Source of the DNA: Paulownia fortunei
Taxonomy: Eukaryota > Streptophyta > Magnoliopsida > Lamiales > Paulowniaceae
Reading direction: 5' to 3'
Assembly (NCBI GenBank): GCA_019321725.1
Contig: CM033108.1
Coordinates: forward strand, 374,501 to 438,500
DNA length: 64,000 bases
The position numbers were made by a program, and so were the translations under genes. Of this stretch, positions 14,272 through 27,600 are shown piece by piece (within the stretch, counting starts at the first letter, position 1; every line of letters starts with the position of its first letter). The notes under the pieces were generated by a model. The model did not search any database, was not told where the DNA came from, and worked only from the letters and a program-made list of their open reading frames with translations.

Positions 14272-16653
14272 GATGAGATGCATACTTAGTGCATAAAAAC
14301 GTAATGAATGCAGTTAAAATAATTTTTAAAATTTTACAAATTTATGTATTGGCCCATACGTAAAATATAATATCTCTATGATTGTGTTTGGATTGACGGA
14401 TTTCAAATTTTCAATAATAAATGCATTAGGTTTGTTTGGATAACTTCATATTATAATAGATTTTAATTCTTTTTAACTCTTATTTTGAATTATTACCGTA
14501 GATTTTAAAATCCACTTGACATGAAATTATTTAAAGTTCTTCTCACTACTACTATCTTCACTCCAAATTCTTCCATACACACGCAACCTAAATTAATTCT
14601 TGAAAACCCACCAAAATTTAATTATTAGGTTTGTCATTTCATTTCCCAAAATATACCCTTCACACATTGGTCCCAAAGTCATACATATTCATATATTATA
14701 GAAGATTTCGAGATGATGTACACTATATCACATGTAAATGCAGACTTGCAATTTTTGGAAGTATTTTTGTAGGGGAGGATTATGTGTGGAATTCCAAGAA
14801 ATAGTCAAAGTACTTAAACTAGAAGGGACTTTAATGGATTTATATGATACGAAAGGGATGGCAAAATATACAATGAATCCCTTTTTTTTCCTATTCAAAT
14901 TATTTGTCAAAATGGCATAAAAATCAATGATGAATCTAAATGTGGGTCCTTTTAGAAATGAATAAGTCATCGCTTCTCTAAGCAATCTTTTTTATTTGGT
15001 TGAACCGAGATATTGTACTCTCCTGTAAAAAATAAAAAAATAATTTTAACATTTTAATATATTAAATTATAAGTTTAAACGTTATTTATTGACATTTAAA
15101 CTTAAAAAATGAACAAACGAGTGTCAATGGACCGAGTCAATTATATTTCAGATTTTTTATTTTAATTTATTATTATATCTCATATTGCATTTCTTTAAAA
15201 CACCTCAAATATATACAATTCATTCCAAATACATATTTAAAAAAAATATTTTATATATTTGATATGTATTTATAAAATATAATACAAAATATAATATCAA
15301 ATTCAATAACAAAAGATTCAAAATGATTTTTTTACTAGTATTAATGAAGCCACGTTGTTTTAATGAGAACCTCTTTGTTTTTTTAATTATGTGGTTGTGG
15401 TGATTAGTATTGGTACTATCACCAAGACAATTATGTTAGCTTAATTATAGTATGCAGCTCCGTTTGTTGTCGTTTTCAAATAGTAAACGTCTGGAATAAT
15501 TTATCTCGATTAATGATTTATCTCCCTTTATTCCGTTTGCAGGCACGTAAATGGTTTAAAATAATTTATTTCTACAACGGGTAATGAATTATGGAGTTCT
15601 CGTGCATTATAATGATGGCTTGTATCATTTTCGTTGCAATTCTTTCATAAATAACATGGGTGTCAAAACAAACTTTAATGATCCATTGATGAAATGACTC
15701 CATAACCCTCGGCCTAAGTGATCTAGTACCTAATGAACTCAAAACACAAACAAATATTATCTAACAAATTAAATATTAATCACTTAAAATACAAATAAAT
15801 CATCAAATTTATTGAGTTGTGATCCTTAATTATAACTCTCGATGACTAAATTAAAATTGAATAAACCAATAAGGTTGGATAAGTCAAAAACAATATTAAG
15901 TAAAAAATTTAAACGCATCGCACATTTAATATAGTCTCTTGATCTTATTTACAATATTTTGATTTTACACGTTGTTTATTCTAACTAAATTTAGTGTGCA
16001 TGTTTTGTGGCTATAAATCAGAATTTTTTTTCATATCAAAGTTGGGTCGGGTCTTATCCACAGTAAAATATACAAATCTTGTACTATTTTGTTATTGCCC
16101 TGCGACTCTTGGGACATTCTAGTCCTTTTAACCAGGACATTTATTACCTACATCACTGAATTTGATATTATTACTATTAATTAGAACATCTGTACATAAG
16201 ATGTAAATAAGATTTTAATTTCTAATATATATATATATATTTAAAATTAACTCTTCAATTAAATTAATAAGGTGATACTATTAATTATAAACCAAACTTT
16301 TAGGATAATAATTTAAAAAGATACAATATTTTTTATTCTTTTAAACTCTCTACGGGAGACATTTTTTAAGAGTGGGAAAGTACATGCTATCATATTCACA
16401 TGAGATCTAAACGACATGGAGCGTGTTTCATTGGAATACTTGGGGGAAAGTCAAGCACCATAATTGTTGGAGTGATGCCATTTGGTTTTATTGTAATTTT
16501 AGGAGTATTTTATCAATTAATTACATTTTGACTTTTATTAATTTCTTTCATACTTTTTGGTTGTATCTTTCAGTCCTTTTAACAGTACAAGGACATTTGT
16601 CATGTTTCATTTGAATTCATGAATTTAAAATTATAAAAATTTAAATTTATTAA

Positions 16654-17257
16654 AGCTATATTTGGATAGAATGATTTAAATTTGCAAAAATGATTTGAGG
16701 GAAAAATTTTAAATGACTTATTTTAAAATAAATTTGAAATTCATAATAATGATTTCAAAAATAGTTTAAAATAGGAGTTTAAGAATTTGAAATCCATTGA
16801 ATCATAAAATTATCCAAATAAATTTAATGAATTTGTTATTATGGATTTGAAATTCTTAGATTCAAATCCATCAATCCAAATAAAACTTAAACTTATTTGG
16901 ATAAAATAGATTTCAAATCATTGACCTCCTATTTTAAGCTATTTTTGGAGTCATTGTAGTACTCGTGTGCAAGATTTTTGCTTGACAATTCATCTTAATA
17001 TCAATACTAGAAAATTATATTAAGTTAGATTTGAAATGAACGATTTGAATTTGAGTAGAGGATTTGAGGAAGAAATTTAAATGACTTCATATAAAATGAA
17101 TTTAAAATTCACCACAATTATTCAAAAAATAGCTCAAAATACGAGTTGAAATTTTTTAAGTCCATTATATCATGAGATTAATCAAACAAGTTCAATAAAT
17201 TTTTTATTATAGATTTGAAATTTTTAGTTTTAAATCAATCAATGCAAATGAAGCCTT
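16654..17257. repeat. Cluster of small transposon-like elements, direct and inverted
   Basis: Copy a (about 16654-16880) and copy b (about 17022-17257) are diverged direct repeats sharing blocks such as GATTTGAGG, TTTAAATGACTT, AAAATAG and ATGGATTTGAAATT. Between them, 16893-16960 matches part of copy a in reverse. The ends carry 'TATTTGGAT' and 'ATCCAAATA' words that are inverted to each other, as in MITEs. A related fragment is at about 14387-14470. No coding potential remains. Confidence 0.6.
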
Positions 17258-17376
17258 ATATTTTTTGTACGTGAAAATTTTATTATTTGTTAATTTTTCA
17301 AGGTGTGTGGGATATCAAGAATTATTAGAGTAAATAACGTGGTCAAGGTAGGATGGTCGTATCTTAGTGGTATCAT

Positions 17377-17399
17377 GAAACTTCTCGAAATTTCGAGAA
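17377..17399. promoter_or_regulatory. Perfect five-unit heat-shock element
   Basis: The bases read GAA-ac-TTC-tc-GAA-at-TTC-ga-GAA, which is five consecutive inverted pentamer half-sites with exact two-base spacing. The inner 18 bases (17382-17399) are a perfect palindrome. This is the consensus for heat-shock factor trimers. No gene was recognised next to it; the nearest annotated start is about 3.8 kb to the right. Confidence 0.6.
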
Positions 17400-18889
17400 A
17401 TGTCTCATTACCGTCTTCCTTTTTGTCGGGAAATGATTAAAAGGCGAGCCTGAAATACAAATAAACAGTTAAAGAACTCCGAGATTAGTCTGGCATACCC
17501 TCCAAAGCCCAAGTTGGAGTTCAAAAGAAAAATGAATATTCAAATATTAAATGTAATATAATGAAATAGTGAATAATAGGGGTATTTATACTCATAAGGA
17601 CAGAGAATGTAATCCTATATAATATAGTGTATAGAACATTTGGATTTAATAAGCTTACGAGCTTGGACCTTTTGGCCTTAATGGATTTAATTTAAACATA
17701 ATAATATATCTTATTTGTTAACCTTTTAAATTTAACTTGCTCAGCCTTGAAGATATTTTAATACATGATCTATACTAACCATTTGAATTTTACTTATTGG
17801 ATATATTTTGATATCATGATCCATCAGTAATATATGAAAAATTATTATTGCATACACTGATTAAATATTAATTAAAACTTCATAAAATTTATCAATAATT
17901 AAATAACCATAAATTGAATTGGTTTTTTACGACCAGATACTACATAAACATATAACCTTAAATTCTTATGGAACTTTTTTAATTACCATTTCTCCATAGT
18001 GAAGAAGGAAACCACTTATGGACACCTTCCAATGTAACTTGATAAAAAGCTTTTTTAAAAAATGGATGCGATTCATTATGAATTCAGCTGTTAGTAGATC
18101 CGATCATAGGTTGGGTCAGAACAGGATCCGATATGTGACCGGATCAAATTGTTTTTTAATTTTTTTTTTTTTTTAGTAATCAAAATATTGAAATAGTTTT
18201 AATGTGTTATGTAGGTTTTGAATTTGTAACCTTCAAGTTATTAACAAAACATTTTAATCAACTAAGTTAATGAGTCATGTGTTTATAATATTGAATAAGT
18301 ATATAAATAAGTCTCGTAATTTATTTTTTTATTTTTTTTCCTAAAATTGATTGTCTTGTTTCTGAAAATCAATATAACTGATGTTGTATCTTTTTTTAAA
18401 TTTAATTAATTAGTTTCAACAAGTTACAAGTTTTGTATTTAATCATTCTACATTTCATATTAATAATAAATAAAGTTTTGAAAATTATCTAATAATACTA
18501 CTTTATAATTTTCTTAATAATAAGTAAATTTGTAATTTTTTAAAAATATTTAATGATACTACTTTATAATATCTAGTGTTTATTCCTGAACTTCTCAATT
18601 AGTATTATTAAATTATTGTAATATTGTATCGATTTTATATGATAGCATTAATTTTAAAGATCAAAATTTAGTAAATTGTGATTTATTAATGCAGTGTAAA
18701 TGAAAAAAGTTAATTTTTATAAATTCTAAAAATTAATTTAGTCACTTTTATTTTTGTCCATATACTTAAATTTTAGCTATTTTTTTTTTCAAATTTAAGT
18801 TATTTTTTTTTCATTAAGTTTAAAAATTAACAATATTTTTTTACAAATTTAAGTTCAAAAAATTTAAGAATAAAATAAAATAAAATATA

Positions 18890-19045
18890 AGAGTCGGAAC
18901 TGGAACCGAAATCGGCCCAATCGATTTCGAAATCCGAACCGAAACCGGCCCTGATGGTTAAATTAAGGTTAAGGGTTAAAATTTTCTGGAATCGTGGAAT
19001 GAGCGGTTCCAAACCGTACCTATTAATTTCTGAATCGTGATCAGC
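18890..19045 (-). repeat. Possible hAT-like terminal fragment
   Basis: This stretch is richer in GC than its surroundings and full of GGAACCG/CGGTTCC and CCGAACCGAAACCGG words. Read on the minus strand it begins CTAGAGCTGATCACGATTC, like the ends of many small hAT-derived plant elements. The other end was not identified, so the assignment is tentative. Confidence 0.35.
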
Positions 19046-21061
19046 TCTAGCTGCTAGCCTTTCCCATCCACAAAAATGGGTGAAAAATTCAATACTTGAA
19101 ATTTTGTTTTCTTATTTTAAGTAGCATCCCTGACATTAAATTAAACAAAAAACTTGGACTTCTTTCACATTATACTAAATGGGCAATTTTTATATATATG
19201 TATGGACAGTAGCATCACTTTTAAGCCCATTATGGTCATGCAAGAAAGTTGAGTTTAATTGATTCGCATTAAGTAGACATTTTAATAATCAACAGTCCTG
19301 TTTCCCACAAAACTTATCAGAATTTCGTGTATTGGCCCTTTCAAGTGGGCCGATATACGAGCCCGTGTATTTGCCCAGTTATAGGCCTCGTTTCAAGCCC
19401 AATTATAGGCTACTTTAAGGCCTTTGCAAATAGCGAAGGAGCAAAATTAAAACTTAAGATAAAGAATGAATATTGCAGCCCGATCGATTCAGAAATTTTA
19501 ATTTTAGGAACTTCAGATGTTTTTTTTTTTTTAAATAATAAGAGAAGAAATATTTTAAATTTTAAATTTTAAATATAATATACAGACATATATAGATATG
19601 AGGAGGGGTGGAGGCAACTGTCCCTCCTCCTCCGTCCTGCTTATATTGTTTCTTGCATTACATATTAGGTATATTGTTTAAATCTAGATAATCTGAATTT
19701 ATAACAAGATGATAAATAAATTTATATATTCTCAATAAATCTGCAACTTGTTTCTGTCCAAACACTACAAGTTTTAAGTTGTATAATTTGTGGGACACAA
19801 ATTTTGATGACTATGATTTCCTAAATCCACCAATAATTAGTCCCTTTTTGCTTTACCCTGTGGATATGTGGATGAGACATAAAATATATTATTCACACAC
19901 AATGTGGAGTGGAAAATCATTGCTTGTGCTTGATCAATATTTTCAGATTTTGTTGTTGGATGTATCTTCTCTGGATTCAGGTCGTTCCACAAGAAAGCGT
20001 TAACCCAATAAATAATATTTTTTTCCCATTTTCGGTCTTCTCACGATAAGAACTTTACATATAATAATATATATGCTCCTTTATAATGACTCATTCTACC
20101 CCCACATCAATTTGAATTTGATAATTGGCAAGGTATCATTTTAATTTATTAATTTTTAAATTGGATGTTTATTATAAAATTAATCATTATATATGTCACA
20201 AAAAATTGTTGAGAGTGCCGGATTGTCCATTCGAACCAGAGAAAGGATGATAGTTTTAGAAAAAAAAATTAGATGGTAAAAAATGCAAATGAATTATGTA
20301 CTTTTAAAAAATAAAATAAAATATTTATAATTTTTTATAAAAAAATTATTATCTGATATTGTGTGTGCACGAATCATCTGGTTTCTATAAGCTCATTGGA
20401 ATTGGAATGGATCATCTTAATTAGTCTATTAGAATTATTTGATTAAGCTTTACAGCATTGGGCCATGTCTCATGAATAACTAATTCATTGGATGTATAAT
20501 TAGGGAACATTAGTGTTCGAACCAATTTGTAAAATTAGTCTTCAATCACCTGAGACATTAAAAAAGCTCGAATTCCATTAAAAAACATCAAGTTAGGAGA
20601 TCAAAAACTTCTATTCAAACTGGAATAATTTGATTTATGGAAAAATCATGATGTTAATTTCGAGCCAATCCTATTTTCTGTATTCAAGACGCTCAATATG
20701 AAAGGTTCACAAAATTCATTTTCGTTTCATGGGATAAATATTCATTTGGTAAGTGTATTTTGGGATAATTACGAACTTTTTAATGTTAATCTTAATATAA
20801 TAATAATATAAAATATTATAAAAATTCAATATGACACCATTAAATACTAACTAAATAAAACTTTATATAGAAATATATAAAAATATACATAGAGTGAAAA
20901 TGTCATCGTTAGGAAATTGGACTGAAATTGGATGTACGTATCTTCTGCAATGTTGACACCAAGATATTGTCCCTTTTTATAGCTAATTGCACCCATATAT
21001 TGATGTATGTATGTGCGTATTGGCTGTCGTCATAAGTTTCATCCTCATCTTCTCGTACTAA

Positions 21062-21071
21062 GTATTTATAA
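21062..21071 (+). promoter_or_regulatory. Possible TATA box of the monooxygenase gene
   Basis: The string TATTTATAAA lies about 95-100 bases upstream of the ATG at 21165, which would leave a leader of roughly 70 bases. Confidence 0.4.
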
Positions 21072-21164
21072 ATTATGAATCTAGTGATTGCTTTTGCACT
21101 TTTGCTACCATAAATCGACTTGATATTCATCCACATCCAAGAAAGCAAGAAGCTCAAAATTGGA

Positions 21165-23573
21165 ATGGGAACCGTGGAAGATATAGTGATTGTTGGTGCT
21201 GGCATTGCTGGTCTGGCAACATCTTTAGGACTTCACAGGTATCCTCAATAAAACCCTGTTCAAAACTTCAAAATTCAGCCATACTTTTGAACATGTAGGT
21301 AGCAGGTGTCAAGTCCTTTTCTTGAATTCGTATGACTATTCTCTCTTGATAATTTATGAGCATAATTTTTGAGAATCATGTTCTTTGGTATCATAGATTG
21401 GGAATCCGGAGTTTAGTTTTGGAGTCAGCTGATAGCCTGAGAACTACAGGATTTGCTTTTGCAATGTGGACTAATGCTTGGAGGGCAATTGATGCCATTG
21501 GCATAGGAGACATCCTTCGTGCAAAACACAAGAAGCTTAGTGGGTAAAAGAATGCCGATTTTCTTTGCATTTTCTCTTCATAAACTGCTGCTGTTAGGAT
21601 TTTTATGCATTGGTGTTCTTTATTTCTGAAGCATTATTCGTTCAAACTACCTATCTGGTTGTGCAGCATCATGACTACGTCAGTGAATTCGGGGCTTACC
21701 ACTTCTGAACTGCCTTTTAGCGCCATAGATTCACAGTAAGTTTTAGACTTTAGATGTGTAGGATTTGACAACAGAGTTAGCTTTCAAATATAGGTGGTAT
21801 TTGGGAAAATTTCAATGCAACGCTTGCTCCAATGGCCTTGATTGGCCTTTTCTGTCTCTCTCTCACATGTCCACATGTTGGGCTTATAGTATGATATGGC
21901 TGTGAATGTGCAATATGCAGGGGTGATCATGATATCTGGTGTGTGAATAGAAAGGTGCTTCTGGAAACATTGGAAAATGAACTTCCAAGGGGTACCATCA
22001 GGTATTCCTCCAAGGTGGTTCATATAGAAAGTGAGGATTGCTTCAAGTCTGTTCATCTTGCTGATGGAACTGTCCTAAAAACCAAGGTAAGAATTCGGGT
22101 TGATTATACTTGTTTTCATAGTTGATAATAATTCAGTTAATGCTTTACTTTAGCTTAGACTCAAGAGTTAGATCCAAGCACAACACAAGTCGTGCCGACG
22201 AACTGTGGAGTTGATCCTAGCCAAACCCCTTGTTCGGGTGCTTAGAATCAGATTGAAAGAATAAGATGTCCAATCACTGAGGGATAATTGTTTTACCTTG
22301 TGAGTGATAAATGAGGACTATTCATTCTTGTCCAGAATAAGCTGTCATCAGATGTCATTTTTTGTTGCTTGTGGCTTATCTCTTTGGCCCTCTGGTGGGA
22401 TTTGGATGACAAAGGTTATACTACTAGACAAATAAGTTGAAATTACCAATGTGTCCTCAGGGGATTTATTCCATCATCACAGGAATTGAACTTTTGTTTA
22501 AAAGTGCTATAATGCTATTTGGCACAAGTCCCTAACTTTCTGTCTGTAATTAGGTGTTAATTGGATGTGATGGAGTGAACTCTGTGGTGGCGAAATTTCT
22601 AGGCTTCAGTAAGCCGTCTTTTGTGGGCCGATCAGCTGTTAGGGGCTTTGTGTATTTTGAGGATGGCCATGGTTTTGAGCCAAAGGTCATGCAATTCTTC
22701 GGAAAGGGTGTTAGATATGGTGTAATCCCATGTGATGATCACGGAGTGTACTGGTTTTTCACCTTTAGTCCTTCTCCCCAAGGTACTCTTGTGGTCCTTT
22801 GTACTGAAAGTTTGCATTTGAAATTAGTAAGATATAGAAGGCGTTTCTTTTTCTTATAATATCTAGCGAAATTAATGAACATCCAATGTTGGGGTTTCTT
22901 CTGAATCATACTAAATTGCCTTGTTTTCTTGTAGCAAGACCATACAAGGGCACATTGTCTTTCATGTAACAACTACCTAGAGTTCTATCATATATGTATT
23001 ATCACTGAATTGGATTATATCTCAAAAAATGGTGCAGAGAAAGAGATAGAGGAGGATCCAACCAAGTTGAAGCAACTCATACTTAGCAAGCTTGGTAAAG
23101 TCTCTGATAAGATCAGGGGAGTATTCGAAAAAACTGAACTTAAAAGCATGGTATATTCACCATTAAGATTCAGACATCCATGGGAATTGCTATGGGGAAA
23201 TACGAGCAAAGACAATGTTTGTGTAGTGGGTGACGCATTACATCCTATGACACCAGACATAGGCCAAGGGGGCTGTTCAGCACTAGAAGACAGTGTCGTT
23301 TTAGCCAGGCTTTTGGCCGAGGCCTTGAAGGAAAAACAACAGAATGATGAAGAAAACGAGCACCGGAGAATGCAAAAAGGGCTGGAGAAGTTTGCAAGGG
23401 AGAGAAGATGGAGAAACTTTGATCTCATTAGTACATCATATATGGTAGGTTTCATGCAGCAGAGTGATGGGGTTGTGATGAACTTTCTAAGGGACAAGAT
23501 AATGGCTAAGTTCTTGGTTGGGTTATTGTTGAAGAAGGCTAGTTTTGATTGTGGCAAGCTTACTGTTTCTTGA
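21165..23573 (+). CDS. FAD-dependent monooxygenase, MO1 / zeaxanthin-epoxidase-like
   Basis: Six exons, 21165-21238, 21397-21543, 21667-21735, 21921-22086, 22554-22782 and 23038-23573, join in phase to give 406 residues, the normal length for plant MO1/CTF2-type proteins. The three flavoprotein hydroxylase signatures are present: the Rossmann dinucleotide fold VGAGIAGLA (Gly11, Gly13, Gly16) with Glu34 at the end of the second strand, the DG motif LIGCDGVNS (Asp158), and the GD motif VVGDALHP (Asp294) followed by a [10 protein letters not shown] helix start. Members bind FAD and use NAD(P)H and oxygen to hydroxylate small, often aromatic substrates; the substrate here cannot be read from sequence. 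No plastid transit peptide is visible because the FAD fold starts at residue 7, so it is unlikely to be zeaxanthin epoxidase itself. All introns are GT-AG. Confidence 0.93.
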
Positions 23574-24649
23574 TGGACAATGCTATGCATTGATCTCCAG
23601 AATGTATAACTGGTTGTTTTTATTTATTTATTTTGTTGTATTTTAAAAGTTTTGGTCTCCTGTAAATGGATTTATGTTCATAAAGCCATCTGCTTTCACC
23701 AATATCTTCAGTATCTCAGTCAAAAAATAGATTTTCTGATGAAATTGAATTAAACTAATAAACAACATTGTTTATATTTGGTTTACTTTTCTTATTGAAA
23801 TTGAAATTGAACTTGTGTTTTTAATTTTGTTTGAGCTTCTAATGAACCCAACTTCAATAAATTTAAACAGCAAAACTTACTTCAATAGGTCTTAATCAAC
23901 AAACATGCTCAAATAGCATAACATCCTTTTTATATTTTGGAATTTGAATGAATTTTTTGCTGACTTTAAAGTTTAAAAAATATTCGAACTTCCTTTGTTA
24001 ATTAAATAAATCAGGTTTAAATTTGAATAATTAGATTTTATTTTTCATTCTTAATTGTGATTTTACGAAGAAATTTCAAATATACTTAATGTCAAAATAA
24101 AAGGCCTAAGTTAAGTGAAAGGAGTACCGGATAAGAAAACGTAGTTGAATGACAAAAATGCCCCGCATCGGTTCTTCGTCCCGGGATTTAGAACCATGGG
24201 CTGTCAGTTTACTCCAAAACTTTTTACTGCTTAGTTGGAGACAAAAGTACCCGAAACCAAACAAGCCCTGTAATTTTAGGGTTTTTCTTTAAAAAATTTC
24301 AGAAAAATAAATCATCGAATCTCAGGTTCTGATTCATCTTTCCCTTTTTCTTCTCCGCACACTTATATCTCCACACACGACTTTTTCCTTTTATATGTTT
24401 TTGAGTTTTTTGAAAAATATTCATATTTGTATTCTGACTTGCAGCCAAAGAAAGTAATCGAAACCCTTGCTTTTCCTATCCATTCAGATCAAATCTTATC
24501 TGAAGAATCACTGTTTCACTCAATTTCAGGTAGAATTTTATCGGTTTTCGTAAATCTATACAAACAAGAAAGAAATGGAATTTCCAGTTTTTATTTCTGT
24601 GTTTTATGTGTCGATCATATTTGCGTTTATTTCTCAGGTTTGGACAAAA
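23574..24649. other. Spacer and RPN3 5' leader
   Basis: The first part is the 3' untranslated region of the monooxygenase. The segment from about 24300 is the probable RPN3 leader, with a likely leader intron at 24530-24637 (CAG then GTAGAA, ending TTCTCAG). A TGGGC word near 24197 resembles the core of the plant proteasome-gene element (PRCE). Confidence 0.5.
24277..24284 (-). promoter_or_regulatory. Telo-box in the RPN3 promoter
   Basis: TAGGGTTT (AAACCCTA on the other strand) lies close to the likely transcription start. This motif is common near the starts of plant housekeeping genes. Confidence 0.45.
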
Positions 24650-27600
24650 ATGACTCAAGACGTTGAAATGAACGAGCAGCAGCCCGCCACCTCCGTTTCT
24701 CTTTCTTCCACTTCGCCCTCTACTCTTCAACGTAAGTGCATAAATCCGTATTTTTTATAAAGGGATTTTGTTGAATTATGGTATGATTGGACCTTAGATT
24801 TTGGTGAAGAAAGCTCTTAAGGAAAATGTTTATTTACTTGGTGTGGTTTTAAATGAGACCCAAAGGAAATGCCACTACATATGTAATAGCAAATGGGAGA
24901 GACATTTAGGTGTATTGGATTTTTCTCTTTTCTTTTTTTGCTTAAAAATTGATACTTTGTCCCGAAGAAAATTTCGTGGAAGTTAGTTTCAGATGAATTT
25001 GCTTTTCCTTTTCACTTTCCTCTGCATCTTAGGATGGAGGGTTGGCATTTTGGGTTTTTAACTTTTTGTTTTTGGTTGCTTATATTAGATTTGAAGGACA
25101 TAGCTGCGTTGGTTGAGACGGGGGCCTACACACGGGAGGTTCGGAGGATTGTGAGGGCTATTCGTTGGACAATTCAGCTGAGGAAGAAGCTAAATGCTTC
25201 TGTGCTTTCTGCATTTCTCAATTTTGCACTTGTGCCTGGATCTGATGTGCATTCTCGCTTGTCTTCGTATGTTCCTAAGGTAAGCAAGTTAGACGTTTGA
25301 GCGAACTGTTGAATTTTTATGGTCAAATTATTTTTAAATTGATTGGTTCATTGGTGAGGATTGGGTAATTTCCTATTGAGTAAATCAATATATGAGAAAT
25401 TTTCTGTAGTCTCTTGTATTAATTGCTTATTTTTTGTGTAAAAGAAGTTTATTGTTAATTAAGTGGAATACATTATGATTCTAACTCTCAGTATTTGCGT
25501 TGCTTCCGTTTCTGGTAGATGCTGTTCAGTTCATTTCCGAATTCCGTATCTATTTTGTATTGTTATATGCATCCAATATTTGATGTGTTACTGTTGTTAC
25601 TTGTACAACTACTAAGTAACAAGGTTATAAAAGAAGGCGAAATATCGTTTTCTGGTGTTTTTTTTCCTCATTGATCTTTCATATGGATCTAGTTGTCTAG
25701 AATTTAAAACTGGATTGTACCAATAAGATTGGTATTGAAAAGTACCAATCTTGTCTGGAAAAACCATTGCATGATTTAGCAGTTAGCATTCCATGCTGAG
25801 GTCGTCTTATCCCATCAAATAAGATAATGTGGACGTGGAACTTGAATGGGATGCTATGTAAAATCAACAGTTTTATGAGATGTACTGATGCTTGCAGGAG
25901 GATGAGCATGATATGGAAGTGGATACTGCAACATCCGCTACTCAAGCTCCTACAAAGCACTCCTTACCAGAGCTTGAGATTTATTGCTATTTGCTTGTTC
26001 TAATATTTTTGATTGATCAAAAGAGATACAATGAGGTATGGTTGTGTATTAAATTACCACAAAATCTTATATTATTAAATGATGTCTGAATGTATGTTAA
26101 GCTATTGATGATTCTTTGTTACTATTAGGCTAAGGCTTGTTCTTCAGTTAGCATTGCACGTATAAAGAACCTCAATAGGCGAACTATTGATGTCCTGGCA
26201 TCCAGGCTCTACTTTTACTACTCTCTAAGCTACGAACTCACTGGTGATCTTGCTGAAATACGAGGGTATGCCTATTATTCTGCTAGTTGAATTGCTGGCA
26301 ACACCTATGATGCCTCAACCCTTGAGTGCTGCACGATGCTAAATTTTTTGAATCAACTTATGTCTAAGGGAACAATGGAGCCAGAATGTTTTGCCACTTA
26401 CAGTTTGTTTTGTTGTGAAATGATGGTGTCATATCTGATATAAACTATCATTTATTAACAGCACTCTACTTGCTTTGCACCGGACTGCGACCTTGCGCCA
26501 TGATGAGTTGGGGCAGGTTTGTTCCCAATTGGACGAGCTGTTAGTTTGTTATCTTGGTAGTAGTTTTCTCATGATTAATGACATTATGGTATAATGCAGG
26601 AAACTCTTTTGAATCTGTTGCTGAGGAATTACCTCCATTACAACTTATATGATCAAGCAGAGAAACTGAGATCAAAGGCTCCTCGTTTTGAAGCTCACTC
26701 AAATCAGCAGGCAAATCTTATGCCACTGCTCGAATAATTTATATCGATATACCTGTTTACATGTTTGATTTGAGATCTTTTAGTTTGTCATTCACTATAA
26801 TCATTGGCAGACCAGAACATCCAATGGAATATATAAATTGATGCAAAGATACGACTGGAGTAACATAAATTGCAAATATCATGTCTGTACACGCAAGAAT
26901 AATTCTTCTTCTTCTTCTTCTTCTTCTTTTTTTAAAATCTTTAAAAGACTTAGAACTCCTAAAACTTTGTAGATCTCAACAACAATAGGTAAGTGCTTGA
27001 GTTACAAGTCTAAAAAGATGAGCAATACTGACCAAGCATAATACATGTGTATGCTCAGAGATTACTAATGGAAAAGGATGTGCAAATGGCAGTTTCAAGA
27101 TACCTCTGAGCGTATGTCCTAGAGCTGATATCAAATTTTTAAGAAGTTAAGCTACATGCTAAGCATAATATGTGCTATTATAAGCTATCCCAATATCAAG
27201 ATCATATGATACTGCAAGAGCTTCGACATTTCGTCTCTGATGCTCTTCTAAATGCAAATATTGGTTATCCTTGATGAAAAAAATGGAAATAAGTACCACT
27301 GCACTGCATTCAGGTTTTCTCAAGCATGTGCATAATCTACTTTTATATTTTGTAATGTTCCAGGTGTAATTTATGTCTAGACTGAACCTTCATTTATTGA
27401 AGTTTATGCCTATGAAATCTGATTGTTCTGACCTTGCCTCTGTAGTTCTGTCGATACCTTTTTTACCTTGGCAAAATCAGAACAATTCAGCTAGAGTATA
27501 CTGATGCTAAAGAGTCCCTCCTTCAAGCTGCCAGGAAAGCACCTGTTTCTGCTCTAGGTTTCCGAATTCTATGCAACAAGTGGGCTGTGATTGTCCGCTT

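Larger units (their letters stand above)
6300..21060. other. Gene-poor AT-rich desert of about 14.8 kb
   Basis: Only short open frames with no recognisable protein family are present on either strand. No tRNA, rRNA or known microRNA precursor was recognised by eye. Visible content is microsatellites (8269-8290, about 9131-9152, 9394-9442, 12598-12618, 14220-14271, 16224-16240), small transposon-like repeats (13380-13710, 16654-17257, 18890-19045) and a heat-shock-element array at 17377-17399. A strong TATA-like string (ctatatataaagg, about 10467) has no gene after it that could be recognised. Confidence 0.7.

Noticed and set aside
19327..20003. Open frames of 81 and 74 codons in the desert
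   Set aside because: No recognisable domain, low-complexity AT-rich codons and no splice context; treated as chance.
23015..23590. Long open frame (191 codons) on the minus strand
   Set aside because: It lies wholly antisense to the last exon of the monooxygenase, whose protein is clearly conserved; it is a shadow frame.
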